Of a stretch of DNA of 64,000 nt, positions 44,300-55,445 are shown in pieces. The position numbers were made by a program, and so were the translations under genes. Each line of letters opens with the position of its first letter. Position 1 is the stretch's first letter. The notes beneath the pieces were generated by a model. It saw only the letters and a program-made list of their open reading frames with translations. It was not told where the DNA came from and did not search any database. Source of the DNA: Atriophallophorus winterbourni (taxonomy: Eukaryota > Platyhelminthes > Trematoda > Plagiorchiida > Microphallidae); the NCBI GenBank assembly GCA_013407085.1, contig JACCGJ010000207.1:59795-123794 (forward strand), written 5' to 3'.

Positions 44300-45000
44300 G
44301 AAAGCTGACACTTGTCGGAGAATAGTCAGCGCTGCCAGGATGCTCTGGGCGATTCGGCGTTCCTTTGCGTCCATTACCCCGCAAATGTTCCAGACACTTT
44401 TCTCTGTGTACATTCGTCCTCTGTTGGAATATTGGCTACCTGTTGCATTTCCTCAGTCCAAAGGCGAATGCGACTCCTTGGAGAGGGTACAAAGGAGGGG
44501 CACTAAGATGGTTTGTGGAATGCGCCAACTGGCGTACGAGGATGGGAGGAGCTTGCTGAAACTCTACCCCCTAGAGCTTCGAAGGGAAAGATATGACCTG
44601 CTCCTGACACGCCGTATTCTTCTCGGTCAATATGGAGACGAGTTCCTCCAGTATTTCCGATTAGTAGGTGAGTCGAGGACTCGTGGACATGACTTTAAGT
44701 TGCAGAAGCCTAGAAGGCTGAAGCTGAGTAATGCGAGCACGCTATCCACGCGTGTGGTGAACACTTGGAACTCTCTACCGAAAGAGCTCCTGTCTCTACC
44801 ATCTGAACAGCTATTCAAAAGCGCGTTGGATCAGCATTTGTTGAGACGGATGGACTTGATCCCCGGAGTGATATAGTGGTGTTCCTCTACTCTCAGGGTT
44901 TGCCTTGTCAGCAAAAGTCACCCATGTTTATTACTGTGATAAAGCTCAAACGGGATTTTATCCCTTCTGCTTTCGATTCAGAAGAAGAAGAAGAAAGCAG
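44300..45000 (+). mobile_element. CR1-like family E, 3'-terminal fragment
   Basis: An open frame (44340-44876) reads the RT C-terminus: MLWAIRRSFASITPQMF, YIRPLLEYWLPVAFPQSKGE, RQLAYEDGRSLLKLYPLE, RILLGQYGDEFLQYFRL, TWNSLPKELLSLPSEQL. The 3' UTR ends TTTCGATTC followed by AGAAGAAGAAGAA (GAA tail). It is nearly identical to the - strand end at 48070-48780. 5'-truncated. Confidence 0.85.
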
Positions 45001-45189
45001 AATATGCAAATACGCAAAAAGCTGAGATTGGACCTTAACGTGGTGTACTGGTTTGTGTACCTCCATCACTTATTAAGCTATGATGGAAACATTCAGAGCC
45101 ACACATGCCAGACAGGTCAATGGATAGAGATCAAAGGAGAATGGTCTCATCCCAACCTGCTGCCCTTTAGGTCAGCAATTTTAGTTCAC

Positions 45190-45300
45190 CTATCTAGGCA
45201 TAAGCGACCTGGCAGTATCCTAGGCTGCATAAAACCATGTGTATGACTACAAAAACCAATCTTGGCACTTTGTCTGGCTCCAGACTTGTGCTTCATGATG
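45190..45300 (+). mobile_element. SINE-like element, diverged partial copy
   Basis: TATCTAGGCATAAGCGACCTGGCAGTATCCTAGGC and, 55 bp on, CTTGGCACTTTGTCTGG with CCAGACTTGTGCTT match the second half of the family in sense orientation. Confidence 0.55.
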
Positions 45301-45544
45301 ATGACAATGATAACCAACTCCATAGTACAATAAACAGGGTCAACTTACTTGCTGCACACAGCAAGGCGGGTAAGCGAAAACAAGCACCTGCCTTACTCTT
45401 CAAACTGTTTATGACCCTTACCGTTCCACCCTTAACAGTTCTCTTTCTTTCAATCCCGGCTTTAGAAATGACCGCGTTGAACATGTTGAAACATCCTCTA
45501 TTAGCGAATTTACAGTTCGCAGTTTAAAACCTCGAGTTTCTACT

Positions 45545-46830
45545 CAACTTGGAGTATGTTAGAACTATGAGACAGATAGTCTAAAAAAACTGCATTGGCC
45601 TGGCTCTTAACTTAGATAGTATAACTGTTAATGTTTGCTGTTTAACAGAAATGCGCTTATATGATCCTTCTATAATTACAGAACTAAGTGCTTCAAACCT
45701 TTCATCTAGCTACATTTTGTACTGCTCCGGTGATTCTTTATTACATTGGCTATGACAACTGACTATAATTTAAAATCTTTGGCGGGATCTCGTAATTTAC
45801 GAACAAACTGGTCGAGAGATTGACCACTCGTTTACATGTTGCCAAAATATGACGTGCAAAACTTCATTTTTTCGGCTTGTCACACAAGACCTCGAGTGTA
45901 CGGATCGCGTCAGAAGAAGTTGAACACGCAGAGAATAAGTCGTATACATCAGCTGAAATGTAATTGTGTAAGATTTTCAAGTTGTCTAAAAGTATGTCGC
46001 ACAATTCGTTTAGAAAATAAGAAAAAGTATGAAACCAATGTTTCCATCGTTTGGCAGCATCCGCGTAAAATTTCTCTGGGCGCAGGAATCGTTCCATTTT
46101 AAAATTTGTGAATTAAATAAATTGTTATGTTTGAATCAAGCATACACCGAGTTAGGAGAGACTGATTGTCTGGAAATGAACCTTTTTCAATTCACAATTG
46201 AAGTAGTATAGCTGCAAAAGAGAGTATAGGATTAAGAGATAATTATTGAACCAAACGCAATCATAACACAACCTTCGGCTCAAATCGACGATATTACCAT
46301 AGGTGCTCGCTGGAGAGATTGCATTGAGGCATGCCGTTCGTTTTCAAATACCTGAATAGATTCTGATCATGCTCTTATGCGGCCTAGGTTCTCCCTAAAG
46401 TTTTCAGGTACGAAACCTTTGAATGGGAAACGCATTGCGGTCGAAACATTCTCTCAACCTGCAGTCGAAGAAATTTATAGGACCACCTTGAGTAACTCAC
46501 TCCCAGTTGCTCTGTGCGCAACTGCCGGTTAAATATGGAACACGATAGCGGGTATTATATGGTACGCCGCAATATCACCCTCTGGGACTATATAATCAGC
46601 CCCAAAGTCCCACTGGATTTCACAGCGCTTTACTGAAAATATTCACAAGCGGCGCCGAATAGCGTCTGGTCCTAAACAAAATAGAAAATGTAGACTCGTA
46701 AGGAATGAACTTAAACGGGTCTTATGACCAGACCGAGAAAAGTGCTAGCAAAATAAAATGGAACAAATGAAAATCGCAAATAATGTTGGTAATGCGCGCA
46801 AACTCTTCCAACAGTGAACGGGTTTCCAAA
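45545..46830 (+). mobile_element. Second RTE-like family, endonuclease and linker fragment
   Basis: Broken frames read TMRQIV then DSITVNVCCLTEMRL (45560-45655; the catalytic Glu is in TEMR), SSSYILYCSGD (45705), and after a gap ARWRDCIEACRSFSN with DSDHALMRPRFSLKFSG (46305-46410; catalytic Asp-His). A linker with KRIAVETFSQPAVEEIYR follows. The same family supplies the piece at 30745. The part between about 45780 and 46270 is not recognisable. Confidence 0.65.
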
Positions 46831-46892
46831 ACAACGGAGTGAGTGAGACTACGGCTTACTCAGACGGTGTATGTATGTTTGTATGTATGTAT

Positions 46893-46976
46893 GTATGTAG
46901 TATGGTATGAAAGCACAAGCCTGATCCAGGCAAAGTGCCGCACAGTCAGAGACTGCACGTGGGCTAAAAATACTGT
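46893..46976 (-). mobile_element. SINE-like element, 5'-truncated, at a rearrangement point
   Basis: The tail at the left is GTATGTATG units from about 46868. The body runs AAGCACAAGCCTGATCCAGG to GGGCTAAAAATACTGT and stops. The right flank GCAGGCGTAAG belongs to the first half of a family G RT gene. Confidence 0.8.
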
Positions 46977-47380
46977 GCAGGCGTAAGTATGCCCCATTGA
47001 TAATCGCGACTGCCAAAGCTACGCTTTACTAGTTTTTCCATAGTATTTACCATAACAGAGGTGAGGCATATTGGTCGGTAGTTAATTGGTCAGTGCTTGT
47101 CACACACTTTGTAAAATGGTTTGATAATGCCACATTTTAATTCGAGCGTTAGTAAACCCGCCGAAAATGCCTTGTCGTAGACGGAAGCTAGGGAGCAGGC
47201 AATTACTGGAGTTTTGTGTATGGATATGACGAGGTAAATGATTTCTTATCCGTCGCGTCAAAGTGCATAAAATCTGACAGTTAAGTGGTGTTGCATGAAG
47301 CAAAAAAGTCATACATAATTTCCGCTTTGGAGGCATCGTTAATATGTTCATTACCTTCATCGTTTGTTAAAAACGAAATG
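46977..47380 (-). mobile_element. CR1-like family G, RT fingers half
   Basis: On the - strand: LKCGIIKPFYKVCDKH, PINYRPICLTSVMV, MEKLVKRSFGSRDY and ILTPA, the block that normally precedes QHGF. It stops exactly at a SINE; the continuation from TPVQHRF is at 40912 on the same strand. Confidence 0.65.
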
Positions 47381-47399
47381 TATTGTTTCCTTATATATA

Positions 47400-47968
47400 T
47401 TGCATTACGCATTCGTCTTCCTGGCGACCCTGGCTATAATCTGGGTGGCAAGATGCTGGCTGTCACGATGCAAGAAAAAGATCTTGGGGTGATTATACAA
47501 AATAACTTGGGATGCTCTGCACAGTGTAGTAGAGCTTTAGCCGTTGCAAATAGAAACGTTAACCTTTTAAAACGTGCGTTCGGAACAATCGATCCAGGTC
47601 TCTTTCCGTTTCTTCTTCAGGCGTACATCAGGCCACACTTGGAGTATGCTGTCTCCGTCTGGAACCCATGGTTGAAACGTGACCAGCACGCCATAGAACA
47701 CCCGCAGAGAAGTTCTACAAAGCTTTCAAAGGGGCTTAGCTTCGTCAGCTACGAGGAACGCCTTACAACTCTACAAATATTCTCTACAAACTATCGTCCT
47801 ATCCGAGGCGATCTGATCCTTACGTATCGGATATTGACGGCAAAAACTCACCCATGTGGGGGTATGCTTAAAATGGCTTCAAACTCAGCAAATCGTGGTC
47901 ATCACTTGAAGTTGGCACATCGTTTTCTTCTTCTTCTAAATAGACGACAGGGGGTCAAGCCCTTGTAA
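47400..47968 (+). mobile_element. CR1-like family F, RT C-terminal fragment
   Basis: The frame is open from 47285 to 47968. It reads EKDLGVIIQNNLGCSAQCS, LKRAFGTIDPGLFPFLLQAY, IRPHLEYAVSVWNPWLKRD, YRPIRGDLILTYRIL. This is a CR1 C-terminal domain distinct from families A-E. It is 5'-truncated, and the 3' end near 47940 is marked only by a TTCTTC run. Confidence 0.75.
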
Positions 47969-48069
47969 GCCACATCTCTTTATATCAGCAACATAGTCCA
48001 GGAGAACCTCAGTTGAAGAAATCCTGTCCAGTGTTGTACAGCTTCGTCGTGATTACAGGCAATAGCTTA

Positions 48070-48904
48070 TCCACTAGTTGCTTGAATTCTTCTTCTTCTT
48101 CTGAATCGAAAGCAGAGGGGATAAAATCCCGTTTAAGCTTCATCACAGTAATAGACATCGGTGACTTCTGCTGACAAGGCAAACCCTGAGAGTAGAGAAA
48201 CACCACTATAACACTCCGGAGATCAAGTCCATCCGTCTCAACAAATGCTGATCCAACGCGCTTTTGAATAGCTGTTCAGATGGTAGAGACAGGAGCCCTT
48301 TCGGTAGTGAGTTCCAAGTGTTTACCACCCGCGTGGATAGCGTGCTTGCATTACTCAGCTTCAGCCATCTAGGCTTCTGCAACTTTAAGTCATATCCTAG
48401 AGTCCTCGACTCGCCTACTAATCGGAAGTACTGGAGGAACTCGTCTCCATATTGACCGAGAAGAATACGGCGTGTCAGGAGCAGGTGAAATCTTTCCCTT
48501 CGAAGTTCTAGGGGGGGTAGAGTTTCAGTAAGCTCCTCCTATCCTGGTACGCGAGTTAGCGCATTCCACAAACCATCTTAGTGCCCCTCCTTTGTACCCT
48601 CTCCAAGGAGTCGCATTCGCCTTTAGACTGAAGGAATGCAACAGGTAGCCCATATTCCAACAGAGGACGAATGTACGCAGAGAAACGTGTCCGGAACATT
48701 TGCGGACGCAAATGAACGCCGAATCGCCCAGAGCATCCTGGTAGCGCTGCCTATTCTCCGACCAGTTTCAGCCCTCGACTTCAAGGAATCCATAACCAGA
48801 ATCCCTAAGAATTTTTCGACCGTCACCGCTCTAATAGGCTTACCTCCAATAAAGTATTCACCACCAGTGTCATCGGAGTTTATGCGCATGACTACTGTAT
48901 TGTC
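48070..48904 (-). pseudogene. CR1 family E RT C-terminus (broken)
   Basis: VEKFLGILVMDSLKSRAETG and RRIGSATRMLWAIRRSF are open in 48904-48623; the rest repeats the + strand copy at 44340-44876 in shifted frames. The first codons of the long open frame in this area come from RTE sequence and are not part of the gene. Confidence 0.75.
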
Positions 48905-49494
48905 CGGGGGAAGGAAAACCATTATCTCAAACCTCCACTGCCTTGTGGCTACATCCAATCTTGTAAAAGGCTTCAGGAGTCAACCTCGAGGAAAGATCCG
49001 GAGCCGGAGTTCCGTTAGGCAGTCCAAAGTTTTATACAACTTCGCCCCGCCAACTTCTGCGACGGCATCGTTGTCCAAACGTATCAGCCTAGCTGTTCCT
49101 TTGGTTCCAGTGGTGCCGTAGAGAGGGAGCACTTGTGCATGGGCAACAGCTAGTTCTCCAATTTGAACTGCCCTGGCGTACATAACAACGCACCAATGGA
49201 GAGGACACTCCATTCCGCTTCTGCGGATAATAACACGGGAAGCAGCAGATACCGGTTAAAAGCTATGGCTCGATTGGCGTAGAGCTCAGCGCCTGGGGCT
49301 GCTTCCGACGGTAAGAGAGACTTTCAAGTCTCATTGGACGGCTACCACCCGCCTCAAGGTGGGCAGCCCCCAGCCAATATGGTGCCGTCTCGCCACGGTC
49401 TGCTATCCTCATTGGGTGCATGGGGATTAGGAATCAACCTCAAGCAGACTGTTTTTTTCCGCACCAGCGAAATCAACTACTAAAAAACAAAAGT

Positions 49495-51062
49495 CATTTC
49501 TGAAACTGGGAACCTGGAACGTCCGGTCCATGCTTCCTGAATTTCATGACGACGTCTCGAATATCAGAGGCGTAAGAAAATCGGCTGTGATTAACAATGA
49601 GTTAAAGAGACTGAATGTCGACGTGGCTGCCCTACAAGAGACGCGATTACCAGACACTGGTATACTAACAGAAAGTGATTACACATTTTTGGAAAGGAAT
49701 GGGTTCTGATAAGCCTCAACTGCATGGAGTTGGGTTTGCCGTTCGAAACTACCTTCTAAAAGCAACAGAACCGAGCAGCAGCGGGAGCGAACGGATTTGG
49801 ACTCTAAATCTGAGGTGCATTACTGGTACCATTACGTTGGTAAACGTTTATGCGCCGACGCTCTCTGCGACAACTACTGAAAAAGACGCTTTTTATTACA
49901 ACCTCGCAACAGTCCTGAAAAACGTGCCACAAAGAAACTGTGTAGTGGTATTGGGTGATTTCAATGCTAGAGTTGGTGCGGAGTACGAATCTTGGCAAAA
50001 CTGTCTCGGGAAATTCGGTGTAGGTAAAACTAATGAAAATGGACTACGCCTTTTAGAATTATGCACACAGTTCAGTCTCTGTGTTAGTAACACTTTCTTT
50101 CAAACAAAACCACAGCATAAGATCTCTTGGAAACATCCTCGCTCTAAGCACTGGCACCAGCTTGATCTTATTCTTGTTAGGCGCACTAATATAGGAAGCG
50201 TACTTCTCACCAGATCATATCAAAGCGCAGACTGTGACACTTATCATTCACTGGTTTGTGCAAAACTGAAGCTTTCCGACACGAGATTTCACCGCACCAA
50301 ATTGTCTGGTAAGCCTAGGATTGACGTCACCCGCATGTGCGAACCTAATCTAGCTGCGCGATTTGCAAAAGCCTTCACAGCCGAGTTCAGCAAGACAACC
50401 CCACTTGAATCAGCTTCAGAAAACTGGGAATTGATAAAAAGCTGCATATGCCGAGTCGCACTTTCCACCTCCGGTCCGAAGAAAGCTCGAACGAGCGATT
50501 GGTTCGAAGCAAAAGCTTCTGAGATGACTGCTGTGTTGGATGAGAAACGGTCAGCATTCTTGCGGTTCAAATGTATGCCAACAGACGAAAACTTACGACT
50601 TTTAAGAGCAGCTAGAAATAAGGTCCAACAGACTGCAAGGCGATGTGCAAATGACTATTGGACAGAAATTAGCCTTAGTATCCAAAAAGCTGCGGATACT
50701 GGAAATTTTCACGGCATGTATGATGGGATCAGGAGAGCCATTGGTTCAAACTTAAAACGGCTCCCATTAAGTCTGCATCTGGTGACCCAATTGTGGACAA
50801 AACTCAGCAGATGGAAAGATGGGTACAGCACTTCTCCTCTTTCTATTCTAGGGACAGTACGGTTTTACCACATGTATTTGAAAATGTCGAGCGGTTGCCG
50901 AATATTGAATATCTAGATACTCCCCCTACTCTTGATGAGCTCAATAGAGCAATCGACCGCTTAGCGAATGAGAAGGCCCCTAGTGACGACAGAATTCCAC
51001 CTGACGTCATCAAATGCTGCAGAGCAGCATTATTACAACCGCTTCACCATTTGCTTCTTTAG
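49495..51062 (+). pseudogene. RTE endonuclease and linker (broken)
   Basis: It starts KLGTWNVRSMLPEFHDD and VDVAALQETRLPDTG (catalytic Glu) in 49500-49660, shifts frame near 49690, then reads open for 413 codons: ITLVNVYAPTLSATTTEKDAF split by a short break, VVVLGDFNARVGAEYESW, HQLDLILVRRT, then SADCDTYHSLVCAKLKLSD. In the - strand copy the last motif is SADCDTDHSL, so the catalytic Asp of the D-H pair is replaced by Tyr here. The linker ends in LNRAIDRLANEKAPSDDRIP at 50930-51000. Not functional. Confidence 0.8.
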
Positions 51063-52970
51063 TGGAGGAGGAGTGTGTCCCACAAGAGATGCGAGACACA
51101 AAGATCATCACGCTATTCAAGAATAAATGAGATAGAAGTGACTGCAACAATTACAGAGGAATCTCTTTTCTGAATGTTGTAGGCAAATTGTTTGCTAAAG
51201 TCTTACAGATCCGGCTGCAAGTTTTAGCTGATAGAATTTACTCCGTAAGGGAAGATCAACCGTTGACATGATCTTCTCCCTGAGACAACTTCAAGAAAAA
51301 TGTCGGAAACAGCGTATGCCATTATATGCTGTTTTTATTGATTTAACGAAGGCATTCGATTACGTCAGCAGGGAGGGTCTTTTCAAAATGCTTGATTTGA
51401 TAGGCTGTCCCCCAAGACTGCTGAAGCTCGTTATGTAGTTCCACTCAGGCATGAAGGGCTCAGTCCATTTTAACGGTTTCAGCTCAGAAGCCTTTGAAAT
51501 TCGCCGAGGCGTCAAACAAGGGTGTGTTCTTGCTCGGTTCCAAAGGTTGTCATAGCCGGGGGTGGCAGTGGGGATAAGCTCCCACTGTTTATAAAATGCT
51601 CCCATATGGCATGCGTCTCAAATAGCCTCTGACAACCAAGTCCAGCTTCTGGCCTGCACGAGTGGCTCTCCGAGCCCGGCGGAACTGCTTCTACCAACAG
51701 GAGAAGGGGCGAGGGCGAGTGACTGGCGCCTGAAAACTAGTTTGCTTCGGGCAGATGTAGCTCGTTAGCCTGGGAGGGCATTTCATCTAAGGGAAGGAAA
51801 ACCCTGATTTTAAACCTCCGCTGCCTTGTGGGATACCCGATCGCGGGAAAGGCTTCGGGAGAAAACCCTGAGGAAAAACCTGGAACTGAGTCTGGTAGAC
51901 CACCTATTTCTGGCAACTCCCTGCTGCCTTGCAGGTCGCACTTGGGTTGTGCAAAGGCTAGAGAAGGCTGGACTCGAACAAACGCCGATTGGGTGCTGGG
52001 GACGCCGCTTTGTACCCCAAATTCCCAAGAATCTTCTTCGAAGCCGACTCAGCCTCCAGGAGGAGATAGTCGCACAAAGTAATTAAGTAATGTTTTTCTG
52101 GCTCCCACGCTGTTCGGCATTTTCGTTGCTCTGCTTCCGAAGCATGCTTTTAGGACGAGAACAGAAAGCATTTATATACGCACGTGAAGTGATGGTAAGC
52201 TTTTCAACCTGAACCGGTTGAGAGCACAAACCAAATTATTTGATGTGCTAATCCGTGACTTGTTGTTTGCCGACGATGCAGCCTTTATTGCTCACTCCCA
52301 AGAGAACCTACAGTCGCTAATGGACTGTTTTCCGTCGGCATGCAAAGACTTTGGTCTAACAATCAGCATGAGCAAGACCAAAGTCCTTGGTCAAGGGACT
52401 GTATCGCCACCAATCATCACTGTTGGAAACTGTCAGCTCGAACCAGTACATCATTTCACATATCTTGGTTCAACCATTGCGGAAAACCTCTCGCTAGACA
52501 CGGAGATTGATAAGCGGATTGGCAGAGCAGCTGTCAGTCTGTCCCGTTTGGAACTCCACCTCGTGTTTTTGGGGTTACCGCAAGCTGACTGTAAAGACAA
52601 AGATGATGGTATACAGCGCGTGCGTACTAAATGCTTTACTATACGGCAGTGAAACCTGGGCCACCCACGCAAGAAACGAACGGAAGCTGAATGCTTTCCA
52701 TCTACGAAGCATCCGTCGTATCTTGAACATATCGTGGATGGACAGAGTGACTAATGCTGAAGTGCTTTCAAAATGCTGCTCTACGGAGCATGTTCACCCT
52801 ACTACGATAGCACCGCCTGCGCTGGCTTGGTCATATCTACAGAATGGAAAAATGGTCGTATTCCGAAAGATCTACTTTATGGTGAGTTGAAATCAGGAAG
52901 TCGACCATTGGGCAAGACACTCCACGGGCGTACAAAGACGTTTGCAAAAGATATGAAAGCTTCTTGATTG
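51063..52970 (+). pseudogene. RTE reverse transcriptase (broken, with insert)
   Basis: Motifs in order: NYRGISFLNVVGKLFAKVLQ (51150-51200), RQLQEKC and YAVFIDLTKAFDYVSREGLF (51285-51390), RRGVKQGCVLA cut by the insert at 51535, then PTLFGIFVALLPKHAF after it (52105), LLFADDAAFIAHSQENLQ (catalytic FADD, 52260), FTYLGSTIAENLSLDTEID, and YGSETWATHARNERKLNAFH with RRILNISWMDRVTN at 52640-52750. It has an internal shift near 52600. Confidence 0.8.
51536..52090 (+). mobile_element. 555-bp insert derived from an RTE 5' end, in the RT gene
   Basis: The insert starts GGTTCCAAAGGTTGTCATAG, the same 5' terminus as the - strand RTE (13336), and follows the RTE 5' UTR for about 350 bp (GGCCTGCACG, GGCGGAACTGCTTCTACC, GCGCCTGAAAACTAG, CTGCCTTGTGG, GGCTTCGGGAG). 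Then it departs and ends AAAGTAATTAAGTAA, unlike the RTE 3' end. Flanks TGTGTTCTTGCTC (51523-51535) and TGTTTTTCTGGCTC (52091-52104) look like a worn duplication. It may be a non-autonomous RTE relative. Confidence 0.65.
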
Positions 52971-53082
52971 ACCCGGTGAGTTTGGGAAGAACTTTGCTGC
53001 TCTGGACCGCTCACATTGGAGGCACTGTGTAAAGCGTCGTCTGGCAAGCTGGGGATATGTAATAGGTATTCTGAAGAGCATA

Positions 53083-53175
53083 CAAGCCCTGATCCAGGCC
53101 CCCCTGCGCCACACAGTCACAGACTGCACGGTGCGCTAAATAATGTCAAGGGTGCCCAGGCCTAGACAGGCAGCT
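53083..53175 (-). mobile_element. SINE-like element, partial, in the RTE 3' UTR
   Basis: ACAAGCCCTGATCCAGGCC, CACACAGTCACAGACTGCAC and GCCCAGGCCTAGACAGG match the 3' half of the family in reverse orientation. 5'-truncated. Confidence 0.7.
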
Positions 53176-53354
53176 CCTTGGCTGCTGAACGCAGATCACG
53201 CCGCCCGCGTGCAACGGATGCAATGCAACCGAGTTCTGACTTTCGTTGCCAGCGCTGCGGGAGAGATTGTTCCTCCCGAATCGGACTGTTGAGTCATTCG
53301 AAAAACTCTAGAACATGAAAATTCACGCGATTGTGATGTACAAATCCATGGGCG

Positions 53355-53440
53355 ACATCGATATATATTATAATATATAATATAATATATATATATAGAA
53401 TATATATATATATTTATATATATTTACACAAATCATTTAA
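53355..53440. repeat. (AT)n-rich tract
   Basis: TATATATTATAATATATAATATAATATA and similar runs with self-complementary stretches, interrupting the RTE 3' UTR. Confidence 0.85.
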
Positions 53441-53488
53441 AAATGAAAAAAGTGCCACCCGGCAAAAAGTGCCAAAGGAGGCCAACAT

Positions 53489-55445
53489 ACTGTCTTTGTC
53501 CTCATTGATAGGCAGTGACCAGCGACTGTGTCCAATGACTGAGTCACCAACTGCTTGTTGCAGTTGCTTGTGGCCATCGCAGGAACTGACAGAGGCCCAC
53601 AGTTTCAGATCATCCGCGAATAAAAGACAATCGATTGCTACCGAGTCCGGAATATCATTCACGAAAATTTTGAATAACAATGGGCCAAGGACAGATACCT
53701 GCGGCACTCCGGAACCTGATATTATCTCTGAAGACAAAACTCCATTCACCTCTACACGGTTTGACCACCCTGAGATGAATGCCTCGATCCATTTAAGTAG
53801 ACAACCTTGAATCCCCAAACCCTCCAGCTTGACGAGCAATCAGCGGTGGGGCACGCGGTCGAACGCCTTACTGAAGTCAATAAAAATGACATCGACCGCT
53901 TGACCAGAATCAGTCAAAGCACACCAACTATCTCGCGCCATGAGCAGATTACGTACGCATGAGCGAATTTTGGTGAATCCATGTTGTTGTGGACTCCAAC
54001 GCCCACACTCCAAAAGAAAGTGCTCTATTTTCCTTTTGATCAGCTTCTCTAAAAATTTACCGATCACAGAAGTCAATGTGACCGGCCTGTAATTAGCGGG
54101 ACTACTTAGGGTCCCCACTCTTAAACATAGGTTTAATAATACCCTATTTCCATTCTTGTGGCAAGACCCCTAATGTTACAGTTTTTGTAAACAACCTGAC
54201 CAGCGGAACACACACCACTTCTGATAGTGCTCGTAAAACCATCGGATGAATACCGTCTGGTCCTGGCGCGGATTGTGTGTCTAACTGTTCCAACAGGAGT
54301 CTAACAGTCTCTACATCTACATCAAGATCAGACAGGACCTCACTGTTATTAGAGACAGAAGGGGGATCACTGTCTTCCAGACAGTACACGGAGGCATATT
54401 GCTTAGCCATGGCTTCAGGTTTCAAACCATCCTCAGTAATGTCTACCCCATTAGTATCTATCAAATTAGGAACATAGGGCGACGCCTTTGTGCGGCGACG
54501 AATGTATGCGAATAGCCGTTTTGGTGCACGAGTAGACTCGTCAACCAATCGCTGCTCGTATAACATACGTTTCCTGCGTTTTAATGCCGTAAAAAGGTTT
54601 CTAGCTTGCCGATAATTGTCATAGTCAGTGGCGTTTTTCCGACTTACGAATATCGACCAGAGCTTTTGACGTTGCTGCAAAAGTTTCCTTATCTCCTTAT
54701 CAAACCAAGGTGGACCTTTCGCCTTACGACGACGTGTGGAAAACGGAACAGCCACCCCAATAACTGTCAAAATGTTATTACGGATTACCAGCCAACAATC
54801 TTCAACATCAGCCAATTGATCGAAAGACCAATCGAGAGATGAAGCAACATCCCGTAACCTACCCGCGTCTGCCTTCCAAAAATTCCTTCTGGGAATTGAA
54901 TCCGGTACCCAGCCAGTGTTGCAATTCCAAATAAAACTTAAGGTGGCATGATCACTACAGTCTAATGGAGCTTCAGTCCGAAGCTCAGTAATATTGGAGT
55001 TTGTGGGAGTGAATACCAAGTCCAAAATGGACTCACACCCAGTAGGGCCTACTCTGGTCAGATGGGAAACATGCTGCACGAGGACCCCATCAACCACATC
55101 GTCCAATAAGTCCCGCTCGAATGACCCAGAACCTTCATCTAGCGAAGTCCAATCAATACTAGGAGCATTGAAATCCCCATAATCAAGCAGTTTGAGGATC
55201 TACCATACTGACATAACTGTGATATCAGAGTATCTGCCTGAGTATTGGGAGAACGATAAACGACACCTATCGTGGCAAATAAAGCTTCAGTCCTTATACG
55301 ACACCATAAACTCTTAGCGATACCAGCAGTGATCTGGAAGCGAGCCAACACTGCGACGGAAATATGTTGTTGGTTAGCGTCTGTTCGATCTGAGCGAAAG
55401 AGTCTATATCCAAGTAGGGCCAGCTCGTTTTCAGATCTTGCTGAA
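53489..55445 (-). pseudogene. CR1 family E endonuclease and RT (broken)
   Basis: From the right: endonuclease ISARSENELALLGYRLF and SVAVLARFQI (55440-55330), GVVYRSPNTQADTL (55250), then a 320-codon open frame (55106-54144) with SILDLVFTPTN and DCSDHATLSFIWN (Asp-His pair), a linker (PPWFDKEIRKLLQQRQKLW), and SAPGPDGIHPMVLRAL. After a shift: NYRPVTLTSVIGKFLEKLI, QQHGFTKIRSC, DFSKAFDRVPHR (54118-53840), then SGVPQVSVLGPLLFKIF and LLFADDLKLWASVS (53839-53600, catalytic FADD). It stops at the RTE. Confidence 0.85.

Larger units (their letters stand above)
48905..53488 (+). mobile_element. RTE-like LINE, near full length, inserted in CR1 family E
   Basis: Ordered parts: 5' UTR (48905-49490, lacking about the first 300 bp seen in the - strand copy), endonuclease (49495-50300), linker (to about 51060), RT (51060-52890) split by a 555-bp insert (51536-52090), and 3' UTR (52970-53488) holding a SINE piece (53083-53175) and an AT-rich tract (53355-53440). 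It ends GGAGGCCAACAT, like the - strand copy (GGAGGCCAACAACAAC). The flanking repeat of about 11 bp (see the family E entry) shows target-primed insertion. Confidence 0.8.
48070..55445 (-). mobile_element. CR1-like LINE, family E, split by a 4.6-kb RTE insertion
   Basis: The 5' half (55445-53489) and 3' half (48904-48070) join in frame order once the RTE at 48905-53488 is removed: the RT reads WSLPINEDKD on one side and VVMRINSDDTGGEYF on the other. ACTGTCTTTGTC (53489-53500) and ACTGTATTGTC (48894-48904) are the worn target-site duplication. The 3' end at 48083-48105 is the GAA tail shared with the + strand copy at 44.3 kb. The element is 5'-truncated inside the endonuclease and carries several frameshifts. 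Confidence 0.8.

Noticed and set aside
51826..52086. Two overlapping + strand open frames in the RTE insert
   Set aside because: They lie in untranslated RTE 5' sequence, differ in frame and show no domain; likely chance.
53414..53500. A 3'-truncated CR1 element ending at 53.5 kb
   Set aside because: LINEs are normally truncated at the 5' end. The missing 3' half was found beyond the RTE insertion at 48904-48070, with matching flanking repeats, so this is a nested insertion.
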